A DNA stretch of 13,148 nt. Origin: Cephalothrix simula. Lineage: Eukaryota; Nemertea; Palaeonemertea; Archinemertea; Cephalotrichidae. The notes below the pieces were generated by a model. That model did not search any database, was not told where the DNA came from, and saw nothing but the letters and a program-made list of their open reading frames with translations. The stretch spans positions 1 through 13,148 of the forward strand of contig JAXIUW010145559.1 in assembly GCA_035591015.1 (NCBI GenBank). The letters run 5' to 3'. This document shows, in pieces, positions 1-9,269 of this stretch (within the stretch, counting starts at the first letter, position 1; every line of letters begins with the position of its first letter). Both the position numbers and the translations under genes were made by a program.

Positions 1-394
1 TGTATGTATTAATTATTAGTTATTGCATACCTGTACAAAATTTCAAGTCAAAAGGACAACCCAATGCTGAGATACATAGGGGGCCCCCTCTTCAGGTATC
101 ACACAGAAAATATGTCTTCAAAAATATGGTTAATACTATTTTTAAAATACAATATTCACATGGTTGAAATTATGTATATATCACAATATTAATTTAAAAT
201 GGTAACTGTTTTTTAGGAAATGAGAACGTCCCAGGTGACTTTAAACCCCTGCGGTTTTTAAATATATTGTTTGGCTTTAAACATGGTTTTCCTGCTGATG
301 TTTTGTGCGTAAACGTCCTATAGCATCCTGTTTGTCTGAATCAAAATTGGCCTAATGAAAAGTAGCTTGAACGGTCTTTGATCGGGCTCAAATC

Positions 395-444
395 TTTCCA
401 TGCATTAATGTTTGCAAAATTTCCATGCATTAATGCTTGCAAAA
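395..444. repeat. 25-bp tandem duplication
   Basis: Two adjacent copies of TTTCCATGCATTAATGTTTG plus CAAAA lie at 395-419 and 420-444, with a single T/C difference. The duplication looks like a recent local slip or microhomology event. Confidence 0.9.
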
Positions 445-1194
445 TTAAAATGCATTTTGGTTCATTTGCCTGTTACCATTTAGAAGTTGCTGATAACTTT
501 TCCATTAACATCCACACATTGTGGCATCTTCCATTAATAACTCATTAAAATTATTTTTGGTTTACGATTTAATAAAACAATTGCTGTCGATTAATACCAT
601 TTAATAAATCGACTTCATAGCTTTTAGCTAAGTTAAAATAAAAGAATTATTATAGTTTTCCGAATTTAATGAATTGCTAGGCATTAAGGTTTTTAGTAAA
701 ATCGACCGGTGCTTCTATTCTTTTTATAAGCTTCCACCTAATATTTATTGGGAACCATTAAACGCTCTTTTTATGTTGACTGCAACTATAGAAATGAGGA
801 TGGTTTTCCATTGTTATAATCTTATTCATTTGAAATTGTTATGAAAATTCTCATTTATATTTTTTTTATTTTTATCTTTTATTTCAAAATTGGTTCCAAA
901 ATATAAATCAATAAATTAGGTTTCAATAACCTGAGACGAGACTGAGTATTTTACGTGTAACGAGGTATTTAAGAGCGGTTTAAATTATTTGCGTGCCACC
1001 TTTGGGCACGGGATTAGATATTTTTCGTACAACCATTTCGCTAATCTGTCCTATGTCACGCCAAATTGTGAGCTAGCTGTACAATAGAAATAATCAAGAA
1101 TCACTCATTTTGAGGTTGATCCCATACTATGAGACGTATGGGCATGCAGCATAAGATTGCATATGTTGATTATCACTGAAAATATGTTGTAAAC
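445..1194. other. Unannotated AT-rich stretch
   Basis: I see no coding signal, RNA gene or clear repeat here. Related AT-rich words (for example TTAATAAATC and CGATTTAAT around 565-610) recur locally but form no array. Confidence 0.6.
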
Positions 1195-1326
1195 CGTCAG
1201 TGGCTTCCACTGTGCTCCACTTTGAATTTTTGTGTGTGTTTGGATACTGTGTTGTGATCGACTAAGGTCGTCAGTGGCTTCAACTGTGCTCCACTTTGAA
1301 AAAATTAGGGTTTTGTGTGAGGATAC
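1195..1326. repeat. Tandem duplication with 74-bp period
   Basis: A 32-bp block beginning CGTCAGTGGCTTC and ending CTCCACTTTGAA occurs at 1195-1226 and 1269-1300 with one mismatch. The sequence after each block is also related (a T/G-rich run then GGATAC), so the repeat unit is the whole 74 bp with small indels in the second copy. Short frames crossing this repeat have no recognisable product. Confidence 0.88.
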
Positions 1327-2191
1327 CCCAAGCCATCAAATTGGAGCTGCCCAATATTGGTTCATATTTTATTCAAAACCCTTTCAAAATAATTCCCTGC
1401 ATTTCCTCAAAACCGTTAATTTGCAAAAAATCCTTTTGCCGCAAGGCCTGCAGCGGGATGCCGACACCTTTTGTATTGCCAAGCGTTAGCCTGGAGTCCT
1501 GCCTTAAGCATCCACTGACTTTAGCATATTACTGGCGTTGAATCTGTTAATGTTTGGACACGCGGATCATATCCTAATTTTTCCAGGCAGTGATTAGCTT
1601 TGAGGGGTTCCATATTTTAATTTTTCAACTGAATAGAAGGGGCGGAAAGGGTGATTTCGGTTACGGTAAATTTAAATTGACTGTGAATTATGCTCTTGGG
1701 AACGTAGACTGATGGTCATTTTCTTTTTTGTGGTTGCTTATATAGTTTGTTAATGGCCGTGGCAGAACCTGGTTTTGCTAATGATGACGTCATAAAATTG
1801 TAGGCCAATTTGGATAATTTTTAATGTGATGCAATTTTAGAAATAATTACAAGAAGTTGGTCTTTTTTATAACCTTAACCATTTTAAAACGAGTTAGGGT
1901 TTTAAAGTATTGCCATCTGTCCATATATAGAAGCCCACTTTGCTTTTTCAAGTAAAAAACTGCTGTTTAATTTTTTATGGTTTATATTCAACTAGTTTAT
2001 TTCTAAAATTTTAGGGTATGGGTTTGATAACAATAGCTCCGTTTTATTATGCAGCATGTGTTTCTTTTTAATCAATTTCATCAATTATTCAAGGTAACAT
2101 TGTTATATTTATTTTTTTCTGAATTTTAATACATTGTGTGCAAGACTATTGGTCAGACTTAGTTGGTTTTAGGTACTTAATTAGGAAGAAG
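1327..2191. other. Unannotated AT-rich stretch
   Basis: Apart from the CRE at 1785 I see nothing supportable. Open frames at 1296-1541 have no recognisable product and begin in the duplicated block. Confidence 0.6.
1785..1792. promoter_or_regulatory. CRE palindrome TGACGTCA, copy 1
   Basis: Perfect CREB/ATF consensus in the context AATGATGACGTCATAAAA. Confidence 0.5.
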
Positions 2192-2239
2192 CAACTTAAT
2201 CAATTAAGTTGATAGATTTGTCTAATTTGCCAAATTAGA
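2192..2239. repeat. Pair of adjacent perfect short hairpins
   Basis: CAACTTAA-TCAA-TTAAGTTG (2192-2211) and TCTAATTT-GCC-AAATTAGA (2221-2239) are each an 8-bp perfect inverted repeat with a loop of 3-4 bases, only 9 bases apart. AT-rich DNA produces such hairpins by chance, but two perfect ones side by side are notable. Confidence 0.65.
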
Positions 2240-2876
2240 TTTTTTTCATTTTGTTATGTGGCATTGATTCTAAATTGTGAACACTATCTCTATTGTAAAG
2301 TTCTTATAATTTTATAAATGGCTTAGGACCTGTTCACACAACCGCAATTTTTTGATGACGTCACTAATCCCTTTGGATAGGGAGCTTCAGCTTATCCCCA
2401 TACATCTTGGGATCCCAGCTTCTTCTATGCATCATGAACATACCTTAAATATCTATAATTAACGCTAATTAGAACTAAGCTATCAAAGTATAGTGGACTT
2501 AAATGCATTAGTATATCCATCCTATCGACCTGATCCCTTCCTTTAGTCTGGTCATTGATTGAACGTTTAGCCCTGTAAAATCATGCTGTTTTATTAAATG
2601 AAATTGTACGAATAATTTCTGTTGATAAGAGGTGTTAATATTTGTAGCTCATCAACTAATTCATTCTTTTTTGTATGTTTATATTCTTGGTATGAGGTGT
2701 AGCATCATTGGGTAAGACTTTCGGATCAAGATTCTTTTTATAAGAGTACGTTTGTGTTAGTTTTTCATTATTACCATCTTTGAATATTTTTCGTTGTCGT
2801 TTTTGTAAAAACTGTCTGGCATAATGTGATGTTGGGAAACATTTTTTTCCAACTCCGAAACAATGAAAAAACGCCG
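2240..2876. other. Unannotated AT-rich stretch
   Basis: Apart from the CRE at 2356 nothing is recognised. The - strand frames at 2656-3028 are shadows of the Asp/His-rich repeat and its AT-rich lead. Confidence 0.55.
2356..2363. promoter_or_regulatory. CRE palindrome TGACGTCA, copy 2
   Basis: Perfect CREB/ATF consensus in the context TTTGATGACGTCACTAAT, sharing GATGACGTCA with copies 1 and 4. Confidence 0.5.
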
Positions 2877-3413
2877 TATGACGAAGAAAATGACAATTTT
2901 GGATGATCTTGATGAAGAAGTTTATGATCAACAGATAAATGATAATGGTTGATCATGTTCATGTTGATCATCCATTTGATGATCATTTGGTTGTTGTTGA
3001 ATGACACGATGTAATTTTTCATTGTCATTATACATTACATGTATACATACTGTTAATGATCACGATGTTAATGTTGAATACAATTATGATAATCATAAGG
3101 GACATGTGGATGATCAAAATTGTGATGTCGAAGATCATGATGATGCGTTATAATTTTCGGTATCTTATGACTTTAGGCTTTTTTATGATAGACTAAATGA
3201 TAATTTTGGTATGGTCTTGATGAAGATATTTATCATATTGATATGTGCAAAGTTAATAATCATTGTATATTGATGACTTCGATGAAATTGTTGGTCGCCT
3301 TGCTGATATAGTGTTATGATCAGGATGTAAATGCTGCATATGTTGGTGATCATGATGGTCATGTTAATTCTCATAATTGTGATGTTGAGGATCATGATCA
3401 TGATGATAATTGA
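2877..3413 (+). pseudogene. Two diverged copies of an Asp/His/Asn-rich coding-like repeat, broken by stops and frameshifts
   Basis: Two copies, about 2877-3145 and 3184-3410, align from YD..NDNFG through LDE..Y to GHV...NCDVEDHD when read on the + strand in shifting frames. Each copy needs several frame changes. Where residues are shared, I counted nine codon differences that are all silent third-position changes (for example GTC/GTT and GAA/GAG in NCDVEDHD), which is the pattern left by selection on a protein. Intact fragments are 3001-3153 (50 codons, ends in stop) and 3315-3410 (32 codons, then TGA). Composition is very rich in GAT, CAT, AAT and GTT triplets, so the alternative is a simple GATCAT-type expansion that was duplicated; such sequence reads as Asp/His/Asn automatically. 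Both copies need a shift just after NDNF, which weakens the coding reading. No family is recognised. Confidence 0.35.
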
Positions 3414-3617
3414 TTAGATTTTTCAATTTATTTAGCTCGTGGTCTATTTTTTAAATCTACGTGGCTATCTGTGATTAGCCATTTTTTGGTAGCTTCATAT
3501 GCGTGTCTGAAGATTCTTTATCTGCATGATACCATCAAACAATTTTTATATTGCGTGATCAATTGTAAACACTTATTTTAGACAATGAAATGTGCAATTA
3601 ATTAGATAAAGATCTTA

Positions 3618-4073
3618 ATGAATTGTACTTTTTTCAAAAAAATATTGCTTGATACTCTTTGCTATTCGTCCCATCATAATCCAGGCAGGATTCAGGATCG
3701 TATCCTTCGTTATTGCCATGCTCTTTATAATGTTATGTCTCCAATTTTCTCTCCTATGAACCTAATCCAATTTTCGATAACCCTTGTAGTAGAAAGATTA
3801 TCTCTGATTGCCAGTGCTAACTGCGGGAATCTCTTGTTATTAATGCCAAAAACATTGGTTAATCGATCTACCAAAGATCAGAGTAATTTTCTAGGAGAGA
3901 ATGATGCCTTTATGTCAATGTTGACAGTGTATGTAATGAAGTTCATCAGGATTCAAACAGTTTCATTTAGTACACGTTTTGTATCTCATTTCAGGCCCTT
4001 TTTCGACTCGAAATATTCAATCAGCGGAAATGTGTCATACACCATTCAAAAGCCCATGCTTTCAGCTTTCTAA
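3618..4073 (+). other. Longest open frame in the window, 151 codons, doubtful coding
   Basis: ATG at 3618 to a TAA at 4072-4074, with an in-frame TAG a few codons upstream. With the AT-rich composition I estimate stops at roughly 7 percent of codons, so a run this long is expected only a few times per hundred such windows. It is therefore suggestive but not compelling. The product would be mixed hydrophobic and basic, with no signal peptide, zinc-binding pattern or transposase motif I recognise. The opposite strand also has stretches of readable residues interrupted by stops, so the open frame could be the shadow of a decayed mobile-element gene. It begins about 200 bp after the Asp/His-rich repeat. 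No splice or promoter evidence ties it to a transcript. Confidence 0.15.
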
Positions 4074-4152
4074 AAATGTATCATCTCTTTGAGAAAAATC
4101 CAAATCCCCGCAAGCCAAAAAATACCCTGGAATTTACAGGCAATAAAAACGG

Positions 4153-4222
4153 CACCCTGTTTCAACGGGGTCTGCCGGAGGATTGATGTATCTGTCCGAA
4201 ATACCCCGGCTGAAGCAGGGTG
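4153..4222. repeat. 70-nt imperfect hairpin in a GC-richer patch
   Basis: CACCCTGTTTCAACGGGGT (4153-4171) is matched by the reverse complement of ACCCCGGCTGAAGCAGGGTG (4203-4222), with two mismatches and one bulge, around a 31-nt loop. Pairing does not extend outward, so this is not obviously a transposon end. It lies in the 4100-4260 patch, which is richer in G+C than its surroundings. Confidence 0.7.
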
Positions 4223-4235
4223 TAAAAACGAGAGC

Positions 4236-4247
4236 GAAAACGAAACT
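4236..4247 (+). promoter_or_regulatory. ISRE/IRF-like motif
   Basis: GAAAACGAAACT matches the GAAANNGAAACT interferon-stimulated response element bound by IRF proteins. It lies just before an AAGATGGCCGCC block that resembles a YY1 site. Only the sequence match is seen; invertebrate use of the site is unproven. Confidence 0.3.
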
Positions 4248-4292
4248 AAGATGGCCGCCGATTCGTATGGATTTTTTTTTCGTGAAAGGCAT

Positions 4293-4329
4293 TATAAATA
4301 GCTTTCATGCTATGCACGGGTTGTCATTT
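4293..4329 (+). promoter_or_regulatory. Possible TATA box plus initiator
   Basis: TATAAATA (4293-4300, followed by G) lies 33 bases before the A of an Inr-like TCATTT (4324-4329). The spacing suits a core promoter downstream of the GC-richer, ISRE-bearing patch. TATAAATA alone is expected a few times by chance in this AT-rich window, and no gene follows, so this is weak. Confidence 0.2.
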
Positions 4330-4548
4330 TTTTACTATCATTCAACAACATATCGAGTTTTTTAATTTGAAATTTTGAGGGTCCTTTCTACGAAATGACT
4401 TTTTAGATCCTAAATTGAAATTTTTTCCGGCAGTAAAAAGTAAAATTTTCAGACCAAAACTAATTTATTTTAGGTAATGAATATTTTAATGTCCTAATCA
4501 GCGAGTTATGTTATACTGTAAAAGATGTTTATATGGACTTCGGTGATT

Positions 4549-4570
4549 AATAAATCTCGACTTGGCGCCC
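4549..4570 (+). other. Possible relic of an LTR end and primer-binding site
   Basis: AATAAA (4549-4554) is followed eight bases later by TGGCGCCC (4563-4570). TGGCGCCC equals the first eight bases of the lysine-tRNA primer-binding site used by many retroelements, and a polyadenylation signal near the LTR end is typical. No TG...CA LTR borders, second LTR, gag or pol was found, so this may be coincidence. Confidence 0.15.
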
Positions 4571-4747
4571 TGGGATCGTTCAGAAAAAAGTAATCAGAAC
4601 CTCAATAAATTATTAATAATGTCGGACCTATTCGTTGTGATTTTAGACGAGGTAAAATCTGATTATGATGCACGGTATCAGGGAATAATTGGCTTGAAAT
4701 GTCAAGATTATTAACCGATTCCTTTTACCAGATTCCAGCAATTTAAT

Positions 4748-5198
4748 CATCAGAATTCTAATTTGCGCAATGGGATTTAGTATGTGCATTGAATTAAAAA
4801 TGAAATTTAAAATGGCTGAATGAAAACAGATGGTAATATATGTATTTTGCGATTGATAATTCGACCCAGGTCGACCAAAGGTTTCGAGACCTTTGCTACT
4901 GGCTATGTATGCCCAATCCTCAACAGGTCTTAACGCTTTAGGCTAAAAGCATTTGACATTGATACTTGTTGCCTTTTTCATCAGAAGTCTGATTTGCGCA
5001 ATGCGATTGAATTAAAAATGCAATTTGAAATGGCCGACTGAAAACAGATGGTAATACGTGTATTTTGGCGATTGATAATTCGACCCAGGTCGACCAAAGG
5101 TTCCGAGACCTTTCCTACTGGCTACTCTATGCTCAACAGGTCGTTGTGCTTTAGGCTAAGGTTAAAGCATTTGACTTTGATACTTGTTGCCTTTTTCA
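4748..5198. repeat. Two-copy tandem duplication, units of about 231 and 220 bp
   Basis: Unit 1 is 4748-4978 and unit 2 is 4979-5198. Both begin CATCAGAA, continue through TTTGCGCAATG, GAATTAAAAATG, TGAAAACAGATGGTAATA and end GATACTTGTTGCCTTTTTCA. They differ by scattered substitutions and short indels. A 35-bp core (4849-4883 and 5068-5102) is identical. Both units keep the palindrome-like AAAGGTT(T/C)CGAGACCTTT. The unit does not code: frames across it are short and not shared. Either a local unequal duplication or the remains of a satellite is possible. Confidence 0.9.
4877..4894. repeat. Near-palindrome in tandem unit 1
   Basis: AAAGGTTTCGAGACCTTT pairs AAAGGT with ACCTTT around a TTCGAG centre, and the inner bases also nearly pair. 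It is retained in unit 2 at 5096-5113 with one T-to-C change in the centre. It superficially resembles a tRNA B box, but the flanks do not fold as a T arm. Confidence 0.6.
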
Positions 5199-5864
5199 GC
5201 AGGTGGGTTTTTGTCCAGAAGGCGTTTTTACATTTTCTGACCAATAGACCCCTAAAGTAATAAAACGCCCCAACTTTGTCATCTCTCATGCTTGATCTAA
5301 TTTAGTATTGTCCATTTTGGTCAATGTTTTGACAAATTTTGACAAATGTTTGAATGTAACACAACTGCGATAATTACCGTTTGATGTTCCGGACACCAAT
5401 TTTAATAGAAATCGGAAGTCCCCATACGTCATGACACTGCTGATCCTATTAAAATTTTATTGTTAAAATTTGTAATCATTCTGAGAACTAAACAGACCTC
5501 GAGTATGCAATTTTATAAATTAACTTCATTTCGGGAACAAAAAGATGCAAATCGGAAATTAATTCAAATTTTACATAGGACCAATTGTTTCTTTGATGCT
5601 CTGTCTCTTTTTATGTTATTACTATTTCGAAAAATATTTCCTATTTTCATGAAAAACTAATACATGTAATTTAAAAAAATCTGAAGATTTGCTAACTGAC
5701 CAACTGACCTATGCGTTTTAAAAAATGTCACCCGTTAATCCCAGCAAATAGCTTGAATGAACTTATGCTATTTTACATTGTCAAGGTAAATTTAAATCTG
5801 ACACCAACAATAATGACCCCCGTCCCCACCCCAATTTTTTTTTGGTTGAGCGCAACAAAAATTC
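5199..5864. other. Unannotated AT-rich stretch
   Basis: Contains only a small direct repeat, TTTTGACAAA twice in a row at 5327-5346. Open frames of 60-80 codons look like chance. Confidence 0.6.
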
Positions 5865-5938
5865 AAAAAAATTTAAAAATTTGTCACGAAAGAAAAAAAT
5901 TTAAAAATTATGTCGCAAAAAGAAAAAAATTGTGGAAA
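5865..5938. repeat. A-rich short tandem repeat, period 28-30 bp
   Basis: AAAAAAATTTAAAAATT followed by a GTC(A/G)C-containing tail and an A/G run occurs at 5865-5892 and 5893-5922, then a partial copy at 5923-5938. Around 5971-5987 a segment, CGACAAATTTTTTT, reads as the inverted version of the first unit's start. The tract lies just before the region of repeated CTAG(C)CTGAC motifs. Confidence 0.8.
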
Positions 5939-6055
5939 GTTCAGTTGTAAAGTTTGCGATTTTTTGCTTTCTCGACAAATTTTTTTACCCACATATTATA
6001 GTCTGACATTTTGGTTATATTTCTAGTAAAATGTCGAAACATGCACCTACTAGCC

Positions 6056-6063
6056 TGACGTCA
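6056..6063. promoter_or_regulatory. CRE palindrome TGACGTCA, copy 3
   Basis: Perfect CREB/ATF consensus inside the CTAGCCTGAC degenerate repeat. A near copy, TGACGTCC, sits in the next repeat unit around 6106. Confidence 0.45.
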
Positions 6064-6129
6064 AACTAATTAATCTCTAAAATTTCAAAAACACCCATCA
6101 ACTAGCTGACGTCCCACTAGTTTCCCGCA

Positions 6130-6155
6130 CCCCCCCCAAAACACCCACCCCACCC
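6130..6155 (-). other. Predicted G-quadruplex motif on the - strand (C-rich on +)
   Basis: Four C-runs of 8, 3, 4 and 3 bases are separated by spacers of 6, 1 and 1 bases, so the - strand satisfies the usual rule of four G3+ runs with loops of 1-7. Such a motif stands out in AT-rich DNA. Folding in the cell is an inference. Confidence 0.7.
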
Positions 6156-6189
6156 AGGTTGGGGTATTAAACTAGGCTGACAACCCCCG

Positions 6190-8960
6190 CCCCCTGGGCA
6201 CACCATGTTTTTGGTGAACGGACAAGGTTTAGCTAATAAATTCAAGGTCGTTCGGATGGCTTTCAGAAGAAGAGATTATTGTTTACAGCGCATCGCTGCA
6301 TCATCAGAAAAAATTATCAGAAAAGCAGTATCAAAAAATTAATTTAATGGCCATTATCTAGAGCTACTGACAAAAGTAACTCAAGCCATTATGTATTGTA
6401 TAACAAATTACTCTAATTTTTCGGTTTCTAATTTTTCAATGACATGCAGATGATATACCTTGACTGTGTGCATTATGCTCAGCTGACTCTAGTTTTTGTA
6501 AAAAAAAAGATTCGGAAAATGATTCTATTCAGGATGTATCTTCCTAAGTCTTCTTCTTTCCGCTCGGTTTGCCTGGATACCACAAATTGCTTGCCCGCTA
6601 TTGTCTTCCAATAAAGCTTTTTCATCCATCGTTTTAATTGTACCTTAGAAAAATACAGGGTTGTCCTTTTTCCATTGTTGATTCTGACTTAAAGACACCA
6701 GGCCTACGGTTGATGTAGGGTATTTTATGCTGGTCGTTCGCCTTGACAAATTGTCCGTGTTTTTATCCGTTTTTGAGGAAATGTTGTGTTTTTATCTCAT
6801 TTTGGATAAGCTATTAAGTAATTTTACGAATTTTATGGTCACAGATTAGATCTGGAGTGTGTCTTTTATATGTCTGAAATAAGGTAACATTGTAAATTTA
6901 CCTGCGTTCATTTCAATTTGTATAAAAGTTGTGGATGTATATTTTAGGCAATGCAATTAACATAATTTTTTTACGTCATAAAGTTTTAATTTAAGAGGCT
7001 ACAAGAAAACCATGCTTAACAACCTTTTTGATTATTTTACGCACCCTTAGGGCCTCGATTATTAGGCTTGACCTTCTGTACAACTTTCAACAAGAGCCGC
7101 CATATTGTTCCTTTCTTTTTTATGCATTTATTACAGAAAAAAATGGATCAAATTTCTAATTTAGTTTAACGGTACTAAATGTGGTTGATTAACTAATTAT
7201 GAAACTTGATGTAACTTTACCAGAGCTGTCATTTCTAGTAATAGTTAAGCTTTGTTTAGCCTGCAAAAAAACTACTGACAAGAGAAGAAAATCTGAATCA
7301 CAATTTGGTGAAAAACTCAGCATGTTATTAACTGCATCGATATCCCTGAAACTAGAGCTTGCAAATTACTACCTAGCCGCCCCTTTCAATTCATCTACTG
7401 GCGCCCCGTAATGGATTAACAAGCGAAATGCATTTTATTGAATGAATTTGGGATTATTTAACCAAAAGAATGGTATGGGACGGATGTAGATATTATTGCT
7501 GAGTCGCTAGTATTTTTGTAATATTGGTCCTTCATTTCATTTGATGATAAGCGCTGTATGTCAAGAGGACTTAAGTGCATGTTTTAACATGTTGTTAGGT
7601 TGCTAAATGAGTCTGCCTTTCCCTCCCAATTTGTTCTTAAAGGGGGTGGTTTATCTTCTGCCCCCTGGACTTTGATTTTGCCTATCGACACGAACAATAA
7701 CGAAATGACCTGGTAACGTGTCAACCAGGAGCGGGCGTTCCCCCTCCGTACGGTTCATACGTTTTTATGTAGGCTTTATTTGCAGTGATTGCTATTTAGC
7801 CCGTCAATTTATAAATCATTTCATTATCATTTTCATTTTAAATTCATTTCTAATATTTTTAGAAGTTTTTATATCTTGATGTATAAAATTGTGAGAGAAG
7901 TAATCGAATTGGCCCCATCAGGATATACAGTAACATTTTTACAGCAATCAAGGTCCAGCAAATAGAAATATATTATACTGTCTGCCCCTTTTTTGTCCCT
8001 TTTTTTTCTAGCATAGGTCAACATCGTATTGTATGAATACAAACCTTATATATCTGGAGTTAACACATAGTTCGCGGTACAACTTTTTCTTTTTCGCCAT
8101 GAAGTGAACATCCCTTGGCACCAAAATATACACCTGTAACCCAACACTTTTGTCTAGCCTTTTTTAACAAATTAATACCCACAAAACGATGTCACAGGTT
8201 ACCATGCACTTTGGGAGAATTGTTTTTTCACAATTGAAATTTTAAATTGTCTTCCACAAAAAACATCAAGTCTTATAGTCATTTTTACCCCGTAAAACCA
8301 CATCCTCATCTTTTGTTGTTTTCAAGTCATTTGTGGTTTTAAAAAAAACGCCTTTTGAATATTTTACGCCGTTCTAATATGTCAGTTTCTATCTATCCTT
8401 GCCCGCGGGAACTTTCAAAAGACCTGTCCTCGGTTTAACCTTCTCGCCTTTCTATTATTGCTTGCCAATAGGGCTTAATTTGATGAGAAGGCAGAACAAT
8501 GTGTACCTTATTGTCAGTAGAACCCCCTTTAGGCCATTTTGTTTCAAGTACATATTCATGTACCTGAGTTTTACGTGGGACTATTTATTTTAACATATTT
8601 TATATTCGGAGGCAAAAGGCTTTTGAAATTTTTCACCTATATAATTCATCCATACAATATTTAGTTCTTTAAAAAATCAGGTTTAATTCAGAAGGCTTTT
8701 GTGCCCCAACCCACAAGCACCTGATTTTTAATTGCTCAGGCTCAATTCATTCATGTAAAAATGTTCAGGATATAGTTTCTCGATCTTTACTTATGGATTT
8801 ACTTATTGTGTAAGTTAGAGGAAATTTTTTATCTGATTTTCATATAATATCTAGTTCTATTCGGTCGTGTTCTTTTTGCTTTTGCCTGATAAGCCTAGGG
8901 CCCGACTTCCCCCCAGGTAACTCAGTGTAACTGGCAAAAAATAACGAATATACACCTACC
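6190..8960. other. Long unannotated AT-rich stretch
   Basis: No coding exon, RNA gene or mobile-element boundary was recognised. A strong pyrimidine tract ending in TAG at 8011 looks like a splice acceptor but is followed by no conserved reading frame. One ATGGCGG-type site lies at 7097-7103 on the - strand. Confidence 0.55.
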
Positions 8961-9191
8961 GGAAAAGTGTCATGGCGGATGTTGGACGAAAATACTTTCT
9001 GGCCAAAAAACAGGCCTCCAGAAACAATAATATAGTCAAAAAATAATATCTCAATGCAACATACCTAAATTAGCTCCTTTATTAGTCCATCAAGATGATA
9101 AAATAATTATTTGAAAATTTCGCCGCCATTTTGTTTCAACTTCTCCGATTATTATCCTGCCCACGGAGTAGGATGAATTTTGGGGTCCCTT

Positions 9192-9243
9192 GGGTTCCTC
9201 CAAGTGCTGGGGGAAGTTAAAAGAACAGCAATTGGAGGAGCCC
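9192..9243. repeat. Short inverted repeat in a purine-rich patch
   Basis: GGGTTCCTCCAA (9192-9203) and TTGGAGGAGCCC (9232-9243) are reverse complements except at one position, with a 28-nt loop. A second small stem, CCCTG...CAGGG, follows at once. The 9180-9270 patch is more GC-rich than its surroundings. An 87-codon open frame across it shows no family resemblance. Confidence 0.5.
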
Positions 9244-9269
9244 TGGGTTGCACAGGGTGGGGAAAGGAA

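Larger units (their letters stand above)
6050..6181. repeat. Degenerate repeat of CTAGCCTGAC motif, three copies
   Basis: CTAGCCTGACGTCAAACTAA (6050), CTAGCTGACGTCCCACTAGT (6102) and CTAGGCTGACAA (6172) recur with 52- and 70-bp spacing. The spacers share AAAACACCCA. The unit looks like a decayed minisatellite. The first copy contains a perfect CRE palindrome, and the C-rich quadruplex motif lies between copies two and three. Confidence 0.6.

Noticed and set aside
2656-3401. Three - strand frames with related residues (FIKTIPKLSFS type)
   Set aside because: Their similarity only reflects the DNA duplication; the + strand shows the silent-change pattern and the - strand does not.
4849-4900. 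tRNA-derived SINE promoter in the tandem unit (GGTTTCGAGACC resembling a B box)
   Set aside because: No A box at proper spacing, the stem does not have T-arm geometry, and there is no A-rich or simple-repeat tail.
5048-5260. 70-residue frame over tandem unit 2
   Set aside because: The corresponding frame in tandem unit 1 is not kept open, so the duplication is not coding.
6256-6342. Short frame MAFRRRDY... as a possible basic AHR first exon
   Set aside because: It has an arginine run, but the residues do not match the KRRRKPVQ type, it runs to its own stop, and there is no suitable donor with the phase needed for the exon at 11703.
7199-7411. 70-residue frame containing DKRRKSESQ
   Set aside because: Basic cluster only; not AHR-like, no donor of the right phase, and the length is within chance.
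7981-8011. Splice acceptor ending an uninterrupted pyrimidine tract
   Set aside because: No conserved or open reading frame follows, and there is no matching donor.
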